Assembly: GCF_030519375.1 (NCBI RefSeq)
Contig: NZ_JAUMKB010000026.1
Coordinates: forward strand, 1-60,062
Direction of reading: 5' to 3'
DNA: 60,062 bases
From: Mucilaginibacter tolerans
Lineage (GTDB): Bacteria; Bacteroidota; Bacteroidia; Sphingobacteriales; Sphingobacteriaceae
Under the pieces are notes generated by a model. The model ran no database searches. It saw only the letters and a program-made list of their open reading frames with translations, and was not told the DNA's origin. Of this stretch, positions 44,308 to 53,096 are shown piece after piece (positions within the stretch are counted from its first letter, which is position 1; every line of letters begins with the position of its first letter). The position numbers were made by a program, and so were the translations under genes.

Positions 44308-45681
44308 TTAATGGATAATATATCCGAGTATGACATAAACCATTGACGATATGATGAAGGCTATAAAGGCGTAAGGCAGTTGAGACAACCCGTGATCGAG
44401 GTTGTTGCATTCAGTACTTTGGGCAGTAAGCACAGTAGCATCTGAATACAAACATGCGTTAGCGCCAAATACGCCTGCACTGATCACCGCACCGCAATTG
44501 AGCAAAACATTTGAGTTAAAATGCTGTGCCAGCGGCACCACCAGAGGAATAGCGATAGCATATAAACCCCATGATGAACCTGTAGTAACCGAAATCAGCG
44601 ACAACGAAACAAACACAATAACCGGCAAAAACTCTTTATTCAGATATGGCGATGCAGAATGAAGGATATACTGGGTAAGGCCCATCTTATCATTCACATC
44701 TTTTAGCACGTAGCTCATCATCAGGATGGCCAGGGCGAATACCATGCTGTTGAACCCGCCAAAAACGGTTTCTGATAATTGTTTGAACGACCCCAGCTTA
44801 ATAATGAGGTAGTAAACAAAAGTGAATACAACAGCCACCATAACTCCCTTTAATGCATCGATATCAAAGTAAATGGTAGCAGCAAGAAGCACGATGATCG
44901 GTAAAAGAAAATAGATCACCCTGGGCGATTTTGCAGGGTTCATAGCAGAAATATCCAGGGAGGCTGTATCGCTGAATTCAGTTGCTGTAAGTTGTCCGGT
45001 TTCTTTAGCGCGTATGTCTGCCTTTTTTATCCGGCCGAACCACGGGAAGATACCGTAAATGAATAAGGGGATGATCAATACCGATATATAACCATAAGCC
45101 ACATAGGGAATCATCTTCCAGTAAGTAGACAAGCCCTGGCCTTTCTGAGCCACTTTTGATGTTTCCAGGATATTGCTGATAAAGATCGTCCAGGTAGAAA
45201 TGGGTACTATTACACACCAGGGTGGGGCAGTTGTATTAACGATGTAAGCCAGCTTTTCTCTGGGCACTTTAAAGGCATCCGTTATTTTGCGCATAGATAA
45301 GCCAACGGTAAGGGCGCTCAGGTAATCATCCAGAAAAATAAATAAACCAAGTCCCCAGGCACCCATTAGGGCGCTTTTTTCGGTTTTTAGCCTTTTCAAA
45401 GCCCATTCACCAAACTTAAATGTGCCTCCGCTCCTGACCATCAACCCAATTAAAGAGCCATACAGTCCGCAAACCAAAATCACCCAAACTGAATCCTGCT
45501 TGCCCATTACTCCTTCGAATGAGTTTACAAAAATGGTAAAGACATTCGTGTGCTCATGGTAACCGATAATAGCATAGCCCACCAGGCAACCAATAAGTAA
45601 CGGCTCAAAGGAGGTGCGTTGTTTTATAGCCAATATGATGACTACTGCCGGTGGTATTAATGCTATTGCGCCGTATCCCAT
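44308..45681 (-). CDS. NhaC-family Na+/H+ antiporter-like permease
   Basis: A 457-residue membrane protein with eleven or twelve spans of the NhaC family. The core motifs FIFLDDYLSALTVGLSM and NTTAPPWCVIVPISTWTIF are recognisable. Some family members exchange amino acids or organic acids rather than only ions. Located between a semialdehyde dehydrogenase and a GNAT gene, it is the only inner-membrane transporter in the amine operon, so it may carry the amine or GABA across the inner membrane in exchange for an ion. That assignment is inference. Confidence 0.88.
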   Translation of the reverse strand: MGYGAIALIPPAVVIILAIKQRTSFEPLLIGCLVGYAIIGYHEHTNVFTIFVNSFEGVMGKQDSVWVILVCGLYGSLIGLMVRSGGTFKFGEWALKRLKTEKSALMGAWGLGLFIFLDDYLSALTVGLSMRKITDAFKVPREKLAYIVNTTAPPWCVIVPISTWTIFISNILETSKVAQKGQGLSTYWKMIPYVAYGYISVLIIPLFIYGIFPWFGRIKKADIRAKETGQLTATEFSDTASLDISAMNPAKSPRVIYFLLPIIVLLAATIYFDIDALKGVMVAVVFTFVYYLIIKLGSFKQLSETVFGGFNSMVFALAILMMSYVLKDVNDKMGLTQYILHSASPYLNKEFLPVIVFVSLSLISVTTGSSWGLYAIAIPLVVPLAQHFNSNVLLNCGAVISAGVFGANACLYSDATVLTAQSTECNNLDHGLSQLPYAFIAFIISSMVYVILGYIIH

Positions 45682-45732
45682 TTGGTTTAATTAGTGAATG
45701 CGTGAGTTACTGAATTAGTGATTTGCGTTGTT

Positions 45733-47175
45733 TTAAAGTCCTCCGATACTGATTAGTTTTTTCTCCATGTATTCAAACAGACCCTCACTGCCGCTTTCGT
45801 GTCCCTGGCCGCTTTGTTTCCAGCCGCCAAAAGGTAATTCCGTGCCGTGAGGCGCCCATTCGTTTATACCTACAATCCCAAATTCTAATCCTTCAGAAAC
45901 CTGTATGGCTGTTTTTAAATGATTGGTGAAGGCATAGGCTGCCAGCCCATATTCAGTATCGTTTGCTTTTGCAAGTGCATCGCTTAGATCATCAAAAGCG
46001 AAAAGAGGCAGCACCGGGCCAAATATTTCATTCTTTGCCAGGGATGATGTCTGATCGAGGTTCGTAACTACAGCCGGCTGCATAAAATAGCCTTTATCCA
46101 TGCCCTCAGGTCGATGTCCTCCTGTTAATATTTCTGCATTCTCAGCTTTGGTTTTTTCAAGCAGTTCAAACACGCTATCGCGTTGTTTGCTGGTTATCAG
46201 CGGACCGACATTTACCCCATCTTCAAAACCGTTGCCAACCTTCAACTGCGATACATATTTGCTCACCAGGTTAGCAAACTGGTCATAGATGTTTTTGTGC
46301 ACATAAAAACGTTGAGGGGCAATACAAACCTGACCGTTGTTGCGGAAACGGGCAATAGACGCGGCTTTAGCTATAGCGTCCACATCCACATCATCAAAGA
46401 TGATAACAGGGGCATTACCACCCAATTCCAGCGAAAGTTTGGTATTGGTACGCGAGGCTCCGTCCATCAATATTTTACCTACTCTTGTACTACCTGTAAA
46501 GCTGATCTTTTTCAACCTCGGGTCGTTTAACATCGCATCGCCTACGGGCGCTGCTTCGGCTATCAATAGGTTAAGAACTCCCGAAGGCATCCCTCCATTT
46601 ATCAGGGCATCTACCAGGTGATAGGCTGACAGTGGAGTATTTTCCGATGGTTTGGCAACTACTGTACAACCTGCCGCCAACGCTGCAGCCCAGGCCCGTG
46701 CAGGGTTGTAAGCCGGAAAATTCCACGCGGTAATGACCCCGATAACACCCATGGGCTGCCATATTACCGAGCTTCTTTTATCTACCCTGTTTGTCGGAAT
46801 AACCTTTCCGTAAGCCCGTTTACCCTCTTCGGCATACCATTCCAGTAAGTTAGCCGCAACCGTCCATTCGCCCCGGGCCTCTAACAAAGGTTTACCGCTT
46901 TCCAATACCATTTCGTGAGCTATAGCATCCAGGTTTTGCCGCAAATAGTCAGCAGCCTTTTTTAATATTTCTGCGCGATAATATGGCGTAGTTTTACTCC
47001 AGGTTTTAAAGGCAGCATGTGCAGCATCAATAGCCAGTACCGCATCCTTATCATTACCCAAGCTGATGCTGGCGATCACTTCCTCGGTTGCGGGATTGAT
47101 CAATGGTAATTGCTGCTTGTCGGCTGCATCAACCCACACACCATTGATATATTGTTTATTCCTTGTTGATTTCAC
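45733..47175 (-). CDS. NAD(P)-dependent succinate-semialdehyde dehydrogenase-like aldehyde dehydrogenase
   Basis: A 480-residue aldehyde dehydrogenase of the GabD-type branch. WNFPAYNPARAWAAALAAGCT lines the cofactor site, SLELGGNAPVI carries the catalytic glutamate and NNGQVCIAPQRF the catalytic cysteine. FEYMEKKLISIGG ends the protein. Oxidation of succinate semialdehyde to succinate fits its neighbours, but related enzymes use other omega-amino aldehydes. It lies 14 bp after the aminotransferase at 47190. A second, shorter aldehyde dehydrogenase is at 48576. Confidence 0.87.
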   Translation of the reverse strand: MKSTRNKQYINGVWVDAADKQQLPLINPATEEVIASISLGNDKDAVLAIDAAHAAFKTWSKTTPYYRAEILKKAADYLRQNLDAIAHEMVLESGKPLLEARGEWTVAANLLEWYAEEGKRAYGKVIPTNRVDKRSSVIWQPMGVIGVITAWNFPAYNPARAWAAALAAGCTVVAKPSENTPLSAYHLVDALINGGMPSGVLNLLIAEAAPVGDAMLNDPRLKKISFTGSTRVGKILMDGASRTNTKLSLELGGNAPVIIFDDVDVDAIAKAASIARFRNNGQVCIAPQRFYVHKNIYDQFANLVSKYVSQLKVGNGFEDGVNVGPLITSKQRDSVFELLEKTKAENAEILTGGHRPEGMDKGYFMQPAVVTNLDQTSSLAKNEIFGPVLPLFAFDDLSDALAKANDTEYGLAAYAFTNHLKTAIQVSEGLEFGIVGINEWAPHGTELPFGGWKQSGQGHESGSEGLFEYMEKKLISIGGL

Positions 47176-47189
47176 TGCTCTCGATTTTA

Positions 47190-48512
47190 TTATTTGATTG
47201 TTGCCGCTTTCTGCTGATCACCTAATAATTGGTGCAGGCCGCCTTCAATTATGTCCAGGCCTTTGTGCAACAACTCTTCTTCTATGACCAATGGGCTCAA
47301 TACACGGATGATATTGCCATTAACACCGGCACTAATGACGATCAGACCATTGTCGGCACAATAAGCGATCAACTTCTTGCATAAGTCAGCATCGGGCTGA
47401 AACGGGTCACCATTTTTTACCAGTTCAAAAGCCATCATCGCACCCAATCCGCGAACATCTCCGATTGCACTGAATTGCTGCCTAAATGCGTTAAAACGCT
47501 CACGGACGATGCTGCCAACGCGTTCGCCTAAAGCATTAATGTTGATCTGCTCCATATAATTAAGCGTGGCCAATGAGGCAGCGCAGCAAACCGGGTTGCC
47601 AGGGTAGGTGCCGCCAATGGTTGATGGCTTGCAGGCATCCATAATATGCGCCTTGCCTACTACCGCACCGATGGGCATACCACTACCCATACTTTTGGCC
47701 CAGGTGGATATATCAGGAACTACATCATAATGCTGATAGGCCGCCCACTTGCCCGTACGTCCGAACCCGCTTTGCACTTCATCCAGAATGAGCATGATGC
47801 CGTATTTATCGCAAACCTTGCGTAACCCCTTCAGGTATTTCTGAGGTACTACATTAAAACCGCCTTCGCCCTGCACAGGCTCTATGATGATGGCTGCAAC
47901 CTGTTCAGCAGGCACATTGGTATGGAAAAAGTCTTCCAGTTCGCGCAGGTGAACATCCGAAAACTCATCCAGGCCGAGACCATTGCCATAGCGGTAATAA
48001 TCAGGGAACGGGATACGGTATACTTCGGGCGCGAACGGTCCGCATCCCAATTTGTAACCGACTTTCGATGTCAATGTCATGCTCATCATGGTACGGCCGT
48101 GGAAAGCACCGCCATAACAAATAACTGCCTGGCGTGCCGTTGCCTGCCGGGCAATTTTGATGGCATTCTCCACACTTTCCGCCCCGGAGTTGGTCAGCAT
48201 TACTTTAGTATGATCGCCGTGGGGGAAAAGCTTCGCCAGCTTTTCGGCCAGCTGCATATACAGGTCATAAGTTGCCACATTAAAGCTGCAGTGGATCATT
48301 TGTGCCGCCTGTGCGGCAATAGCTTTTACCACAGGCTCCGGACAGTGCCCGGCATTTACCACACCAATACCACCTGCAAAATCGATCATCTCCCGGCCAT
48401 CAGCATCGGTTATCACCGAGCCTTTGGCGCATACTGCGGTAGATGGATTGAATATACCTATTGCATTAGGTACAAACTGTTTTCTCCTGTCCAATATCTC
48501 TTTACTCTTCAT
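47190..48512 (-). CDS. Class III aminotransferase (omega-amino acid/putrescine/GABA type)
   Basis: A 440-residue PLP enzyme. TNSGAESVENAIKIARQ, LILDEVQSGFGRTG and TWAKSMGSGMPIGAV (Schiff-base lysine) are present. It is clearly related to, but distinct from, the aminotransferase at 42214. In the operon order (amine oxidase, aldehyde dehydrogenase, this gene, semialdehyde dehydrogenase) it sits where GABA or an omega-amino acid would be deaminated. Putrescine, GABA, beta-alanine or ornithine-like substrates are all possible. The two aminotransferases may act at successive steps or on different amines. Confidence 0.87.
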   Translation of the reverse strand: MKSKEILDRRKQFVPNAIGIFNPSTAVCAKGSVITDADGREMIDFAGGIGVVNAGHCPEPVVKAIAAQAAQMIHCSFNVATYDLYMQLAEKLAKLFPHGDHTKVMLTNSGAESVENAIKIARQATARQAVICYGGAFHGRTMMSMTLTSKVGYKLGCGPFAPEVYRIPFPDYYRYGNGLGLDEFSDVHLRELEDFFHTNVPAEQVAAIIIEPVQGEGGFNVVPQKYLKGLRKVCDKYGIMLILDEVQSGFGRTGKWAAYQHYDVVPDISTWAKSMGSGMPIGAVVGKAHIMDACKPSTIGGTYPGNPVCCAASLATLNYMEQININALGERVGSIVRERFNAFRQQFSAIGDVRGLGAMMAFELVKNGDPFQPDADLCKKLIAYCADNGLIVISAGVNGNIIRVLSPLVIEEELLHKGLDIIEGGLHQLLGDQQKAATIK

Positions 48513-48575
48513 CTTTGTTATGATTACACCAATTTTTTAATCATTTATCATTCACTACTCACCGCTCATTATTCA

Positions 48576-49937
48576 CTATTCTGCTGCTATTGTTTTTGCA
48601 TTCATAAATTCCAGTATGCCGAGCCGGCCCAACTCACGGCCGTATCCGGATTTTTTAATTCCTCCAAAAGGCAATCTCGGATCAGACTTTACCAGCGAGT
48701 TAATAAATACCGCTCCACTGTTGATCTTACGGCCTAAGGCAATACCTTTTTCTACATCACGTGTCCAAATGCTGCCACCCAGACCATAGTTAGACTGATT
48801 GGCTATAGAAATTGCGTCACTCTCGCTCACTGCTGTGATAACAGACGCCAGGGGGCCAAAAGCTTCTTCCTCAAAAGTGGCCATACCTTTCTGAACTTTT
48901 AGTAATAACGAAGGCTGAAAATTAGCTCCGTCAACGTCACCTCCGATCTCCAGAATGGCGCCTGATTTTACGGTGCTTTGCATTTGCCGTTTCAGCTCCC
49001 GCGCTAGATCAAGACGCGCCATCGGGCCGGTGGTGATGCCTTCTACAAAAGGATCACCCTGTTTTAATTTTAAAATTTGCAGCTGAAGCTGATGAATAAA
49101 TTGATCTTCTATGGCTTTCTCCACAATAAATCGTTTTGATGCGATGCATGACTGGCCTGCGTTAAGCATTCGGGACTGAACAGCTACCGCAGCAGCTTTT
49201 TCAATATCTGCATCCGCTAATACAATTAAAGCATCCGATCCACCTAATTCCAATACGGACTTTTTGATATGTTTACCCGCTAGCGCCGCTACAGAGGCCC
49301 CGGCGCGTTCGCTCCCGGTTAAAGTAACGGCTTGTACAATGTCAGAAGAAACAATTTGCTCAACATCCTGCGTATCAACAATCAGCGATTGAAACACACC
49401 ATCAAGAGCGCCTGCTTCATCAAATATTTTTTGAATAGCCAGCGAACAACCGGTCACATTTGGCGCATGTTTTAATAAGGCAGTGTTTCCGGCCATAAGG
49501 GTGGGGGCGGCGTACCGAAAAACCTGCCAGAAGGGAAAATTCCATGGCATAATAGCCAGTACAGCCCCGGTGGGGTGATAGCTAACAAACGATTTGTAAT
49601 AATCAGCTTCTATCGCTTCGTCCTGTAAAAAAGCTTCGGCATTTTGTGCATAATATTCACACACCCAGGCACATTTTTCTACTTCACCTTTTGATTCCGG
49701 CAATACTTTGCCCATCTCGTTTGTGATCAGGGTTGCCAATTGGTCCCTGTCTCTTCGCAATATTGTAGCTACTTTGTTAAGAATTTCAGTGCGGTAAGCA
49801 AAACTTTGTTCAGACCAATGGGTATAAGCCCTGGCTGTTTTTGTTAAAGTACTAGCGATAGCCCGATTATCCATCAAAGGGTACTCGGCTATTTGCTGCT
49901 GATTATAAGGGAATATAGATTTAAATACTTTCGTCAT
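48576..49937 (-). CDS. Aldehyde dehydrogenase (Sad/YneI-like semialdehyde dehydrogenase)
   Basis: A 453-residue aldehyde dehydrogenase of the shorter Sad/YneI branch. ITNEMGKVLPESKGEVEKCAW is diagnostic for that branch, SVLELGGSDALIV carries the glutamate and LNAGQSCIASKRF the cysteine. PFGGIKKSGYGRELG ends the enzyme. It directly follows the amine oxidase gene (41 bp), suggesting that it oxidises the aldehyde produced by it, for example 4-aminobutanal. Succinate semialdehyde is the usual substrate for this branch, so either step is possible. Confidence 0.87.
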   Translation of the reverse strand: MTKVFKSIFPYNQQQIAEYPLMDNRAIASTLTKTARAYTHWSEQSFAYRTEILNKVATILRRDRDQLATLITNEMGKVLPESKGEVEKCAWVCEYYAQNAEAFLQDEAIEADYYKSFVSYHPTGAVLAIMPWNFPFWQVFRYAAPTLMAGNTALLKHAPNVTGCSLAIQKIFDEAGALDGVFQSLIVDTQDVEQIVSSDIVQAVTLTGSERAGASVAALAGKHIKKSVLELGGSDALIVLADADIEKAAAVAVQSRMLNAGQSCIASKRFIVEKAIEDQFIHQLQLQILKLKQGDPFVEGITTGPMARLDLARELKRQMQSTVKSGAILEIGGDVDGANFQPSLLLKVQKGMATFEEEAFGPLASVITAVSESDAISIANQSNYGLGGSIWTRDVEKGIALGRKINSGAVFINSLVKSDPRLPFGGIKKSGYGRELGRLGILEFMNAKTIAAE

Positions 49938-49978
49938 AATTTTCCTAGCTCACTTATCAATTTTTATAATTGGTTCGG

Positions 49979-51535
49979 TCAGTTACTGCCGACCATTGAT
50001 TTTATTATTGCTTCTGCGGCCATCCGCCCGGTTTGCGCCGCACCATTCATGTAACCCTGAAAATCGCTGCTCGTATGTTCGCCGGCAAAATATATTTCAC
50101 CTACTGGTACTTTTTCCCAACCAGCAAGTGTACTCCATTGACCTACTTTGAAAGAGCTATAGGCTGCCTTTGATTCGGGATTGTCTGGCCAGTAGAACTT
50201 GCTTGTTTTTTGATTAAACGCTTTATCCATCCCCGGGAAGATGGTATCGAAATCAGATAAAAAACTTTCTGTCAGCGATTGTGCACTTTCATTTTTCAAT
50301 CTGTCGCTAAAATTACCACCGGCAAATACGGTAAAGCTACCTTCTTTGTCAGATTGCATCTGGCTGCTGTCCCATCCGCAGCCAAAGCTCAGGTCGGTAA
50401 AAGTGTAGCCCTGGCTTCCCGTTTCCCGCCACGGCTTATGCGAAACCCCAATAAAGAGCTTGCTGCTGTTGCCATAGCCTATTTCATTTATGCATTTCCG
50501 CTTACCTTCAGGCATTGGCACATTAAAATCAATTGTCCGGAGCATTGTAAATGGTATCGCGATAATTACCTGTTTGGCATTCACTATAGCGGTTGACCCC
50601 TGGTGTTGAAACTCAAGATCATAACCTTGCTGCTGACTGTTTAAAATTCGCGTTAGGCGGTATCCGGTTTTTACCGATGATTTCACTTTTTCATAGAGTG
50701 TGTCAGTTAAATGAGCGCTGCCACCTTTTATCTTAAACACTTCATGATCCGAACCAAATAACTGGTACCCTTTTTCTGCATCACTGGGCGGCTCAAACAT
50801 GATCAGGAAATTTACGGCCGATTGTTGCGAAGCTTCCATGCCATACTCGCGGGTAAGCGTTACATTCAGAAAATCAAATAGCCAGCCCTTTACTCCGATC
50901 GATGTAAGATACCCGGTAACCGACTGTTCATCGAGGTGCTTAAATTGATCGGCAGCCTGATAGCTTATAATCTTTGGCAATGATTTAATATCCGCGATTA
51001 ACCGGCTTACAAATGGTTTGATGGCTTGTTTCAAGTCGTCTTCACTATAATCCCTGCCACCAAAATGAAGCGTTTTCCTGGCAAGTGGGTCTTGCCTGAG
51101 GTCGTAAAAGGATAGTCCAAGCTCTTTTACGAGTTGAATAATATCACTATGCGTTGTATCCACAAATTCGCCGCCAACCTCTGTTGTGATACCCTTGCCA
51201 AACTCATCATTCAGTGTAAACATTCGTCCGCCTATTCGTCCCGATGATTCATAGATCGTCGATTTGATCCCTTTTTTCTGTAATTGATAGGCAGCATTCA
51301 ACCCGGCTATTCCTGCGCCAATTATTACGATGTCATTATTCCCTTGTTTGTGGCAAGACGATAAGCTTAACAAGGGCGGAGCCAATAAGGTTCCTGTAGC
51401 AGCTATGACGGCCTGTTTTAAAAACTTGCGGCGGCTTTCGCTCCACTCATTAAAACTGGCCAATCCCTCTTCATCTTCCTTTATTGCAGCAAAGAAGGCT
51501 TGTCTTAAAATGCGGGTAATTGCATTATGTGCCAC
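49979..51535 (-). CDS. Tat-exported flavin monoamine oxidase-like protein
   Basis: A 518-residue FAD-dependent amine oxidase. A 34-residue N-region precedes a twin-arginine signal SRRKFLKQ (RR at 35-36), and the hydrophobic segment ends LSSC (cysteine 61), so it may be a Tat-exported lipoprotein. The FAD motif GAGIAGLNA (about residues 73-81) and SSGRIGGRMFT follow, and the C-terminal FAD motif is FAGEHTSSDFQGYMNGAAQTG. Oxidation of a primary amine in the periplasm would give an aldehyde, ammonia and peroxide. It is the third gene of the operon after SusC and SusD. Confidence 0.88.
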   Translation of the reverse strand: MAHNAITRILRQAFFAAIKEDEEGLASFNEWSESRRKFLKQAVIAATGTLLAPPLLSLSSCHKQGNNDIVIIGAGIAGLNAAYQLQKKGIKSTIYESSGRIGGRMFTLNDEFGKGITTEVGGEFVDTTHSDIIQLVKELGLSFYDLRQDPLARKTLHFGGRDYSEDDLKQAIKPFVSRLIADIKSLPKIISYQAADQFKHLDEQSVTGYLTSIGVKGWLFDFLNVTLTREYGMEASQQSAVNFLIMFEPPSDAEKGYQLFGSDHEVFKIKGGSAHLTDTLYEKVKSSVKTGYRLTRILNSQQQGYDLEFQHQGSTAIVNAKQVIIAIPFTMLRTIDFNVPMPEGKRKCINEIGYGNSSKLFIGVSHKPWRETGSQGYTFTDLSFGCGWDSSQMQSDKEGSFTVFAGGNFSDRLKNESAQSLTESFLSDFDTIFPGMDKAFNQKTSKFYWPDNPESKAAYSSFKVGQWSTLAGWEKVPVGEIYFAGEHTSSDFQGYMNGAAQTGRMAAEAIIKSMVGSN

Positions 51536-51674
51536 GACTTTAATTAGCGATTTAGTGAATGAATGATTTACTGAGTTATTATTATCAACTGTTTGATTTT
51601 TAATTGTTTAATGAATGGGCGCCTAATTTCATTTCTCTGACAATCACTCGTTCGCTTGTTCATTAATTCAATAA

Positions 51675-53075
51675 TTAATACCCTGGGTTCTGAACCACTG
51701 TACCGTTAGCTGCGTTTATCTCCCGCAGTGGTATCGGGAAACAGGAATTAGATACCGATAATCCGGAACTGGTCAGCGGTTGCAATATATTCACAACCTG
51801 ACCGGTACGTGCGAGGTCAAAATAACGGTGCCCTTCAAAATTGAATTCGGCCCTGTTTTCATCCAAAACAGCTTGTGCATAAGTGGCATTGTCAGGTACA
51901 TCTGCTAAAGTCAAAGCACTCAACCCACGATTGACTCTGATAGTATTCAGATCGGCTAATCCCTGGATTCGTCCCCGCGCTTCGGCCCTGATCAGATACA
52001 TTTCGGCAATACGGATAAGCAAGGCCGAATTATCCTTGTACTTACCATCGCTGCTGTATTTCAGCGTACGCAGATAACCATTGGCATTGGTGGTATCCAT
52101 TAGATTATAACGCACATCGCCACTGCGGGCCTCGAAAAATGATTGCAGATCGGAATTTGCAATAAACAATACTTCGGTTGACGCAGCTTCAGGGCGCGCA
52201 TAAGTAGTGGCATAGTACTGGCTTTGATTTTGAAAATCAAAAGGCAACTGGAAGATAAATTCGGTTGAGTTTTTTGCACCGTTGCCATACATCGCTGCAT
52301 AATGACCAGCATCCGTCAATTGGTAAGCGCCATCATTAATAACCAGCGAAGCATAATTTGCAGCATTGGTATAATCTTTTTCATATAAATACACGCGTGC
52401 CAGTAAAGCATTTACTATGGCCGGATTTACATAATTCGGATTGCGTTCTGATGAGCCATTTAATAAAGTTGCCGCCTGGGTTAGGTCAGCAATGATCGAA
52501 GCATAAGTGGCAGAAACAGTGCTGCGGGGCACGATGCTGTTGGTTGATTGCACCGTAGTAATCACCGGAACGCCATATGGTGAGTTGAGGTCCCAATGAT
52601 AGCCAAAGGCGCGTAATAAATCAAAATGTCCCATCGCCCTGAGTGTCAGAGCCTGGCCTTTGATATTGTCTAAATAAGCCGCTGATGCACCTTTCACTGT
52701 GTTCTCGCCGGCAATAATAGCATTAGCAGCAGCAATTGTTTTATAAATAGCCACATAAGTATTCTGGATGAAGATGTTTGATGACGTAACACTGTAAGTG
52801 CCAAATTCATCCAATGAAGTATTATTGTAGCCACCAGAAACACCGTTGTCGCTATTCAGATCGGCTAACATAGGGTAGTATGCGCCATAATATTCTGGGA
52901 CTTCGAGCGTGCTGTACATGCCCGTCACGGCCTCTGATAAGCCAATGGAATCCTTAAAAAGTTGGGTAGACTGTACAGCGGTGGGCGATACCTGGTTGAG
53001 CTTGGCACAACTGCTGATTAGCATAGCCGAAACCAGGATAAAACCGAAAACTGATATATTTTTTATTTTTTTCAT
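51675..53075 (-). CDS. SusD/RagB-family lipoprotein of the amine operon
   Basis: A 466-residue lipoprotein (SSC, cysteine near residue 23). The SusD N-terminal helical pattern (VTGMYSTLEVPEYYGAYYPMLADL) and the C-terminal LDENRAEFNFEGHRYFDLARTG are unmistakable. It is shorter and distinct from the SusD at 16945. It lies 21 bp after its SusC partner. The genes that follow handle amines and not glycans, so the ligand is probably nitrogen-containing, such as an amino sugar, peptide or polyamine conjugate. No ligand is visible from sequence. Confidence 0.93.
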   Translation of the reverse strand: MKKIKNISVFGFILVSAMLISSCAKLNQVSPTAVQSTQLFKDSIGLSEAVTGMYSTLEVPEYYGAYYPMLADLNSDNGVSGGYNNTSLDEFGTYSVTSSNIFIQNTYVAIYKTIAAANAIIAGENTVKGASAAYLDNIKGQALTLRAMGHFDLLRAFGYHWDLNSPYGVPVITTVQSTNSIVPRSTVSATYASIIADLTQAATLLNGSSERNPNYVNPAIVNALLARVYLYEKDYTNAANYASLVINDGAYQLTDAGHYAAMYGNGAKNSTEFIFQLPFDFQNQSQYYATTYARPEAASTEVLFIANSDLQSFFEARSGDVRYNLMDTTNANGYLRTLKYSSDGKYKDNSALLIRIAEMYLIRAEARGRIQGLADLNTIRVNRGLSALTLADVPDNATYAQAVLDENRAEFNFEGHRYFDLARTGQVVNILQPLTSSGLSVSNSCFPIPLREINAANGTVVQNPGY

Positions 53076-53096
53076 TTTCCTGCGATTAAATCTTGT

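Noticed and set aside
47922..48737. A 271-codon open frame on the plus strand
   Set aside because: It runs antisense across the aminotransferase and aldehyde dehydrogenase genes, whose active-site motifs are intact on the other strand.
45682..51674. Degenerate TTCACTAA-like words considered as a CRISPR-like array
   Set aside because: The words are short, irregularly spaced and lack unique spacers of constant length.
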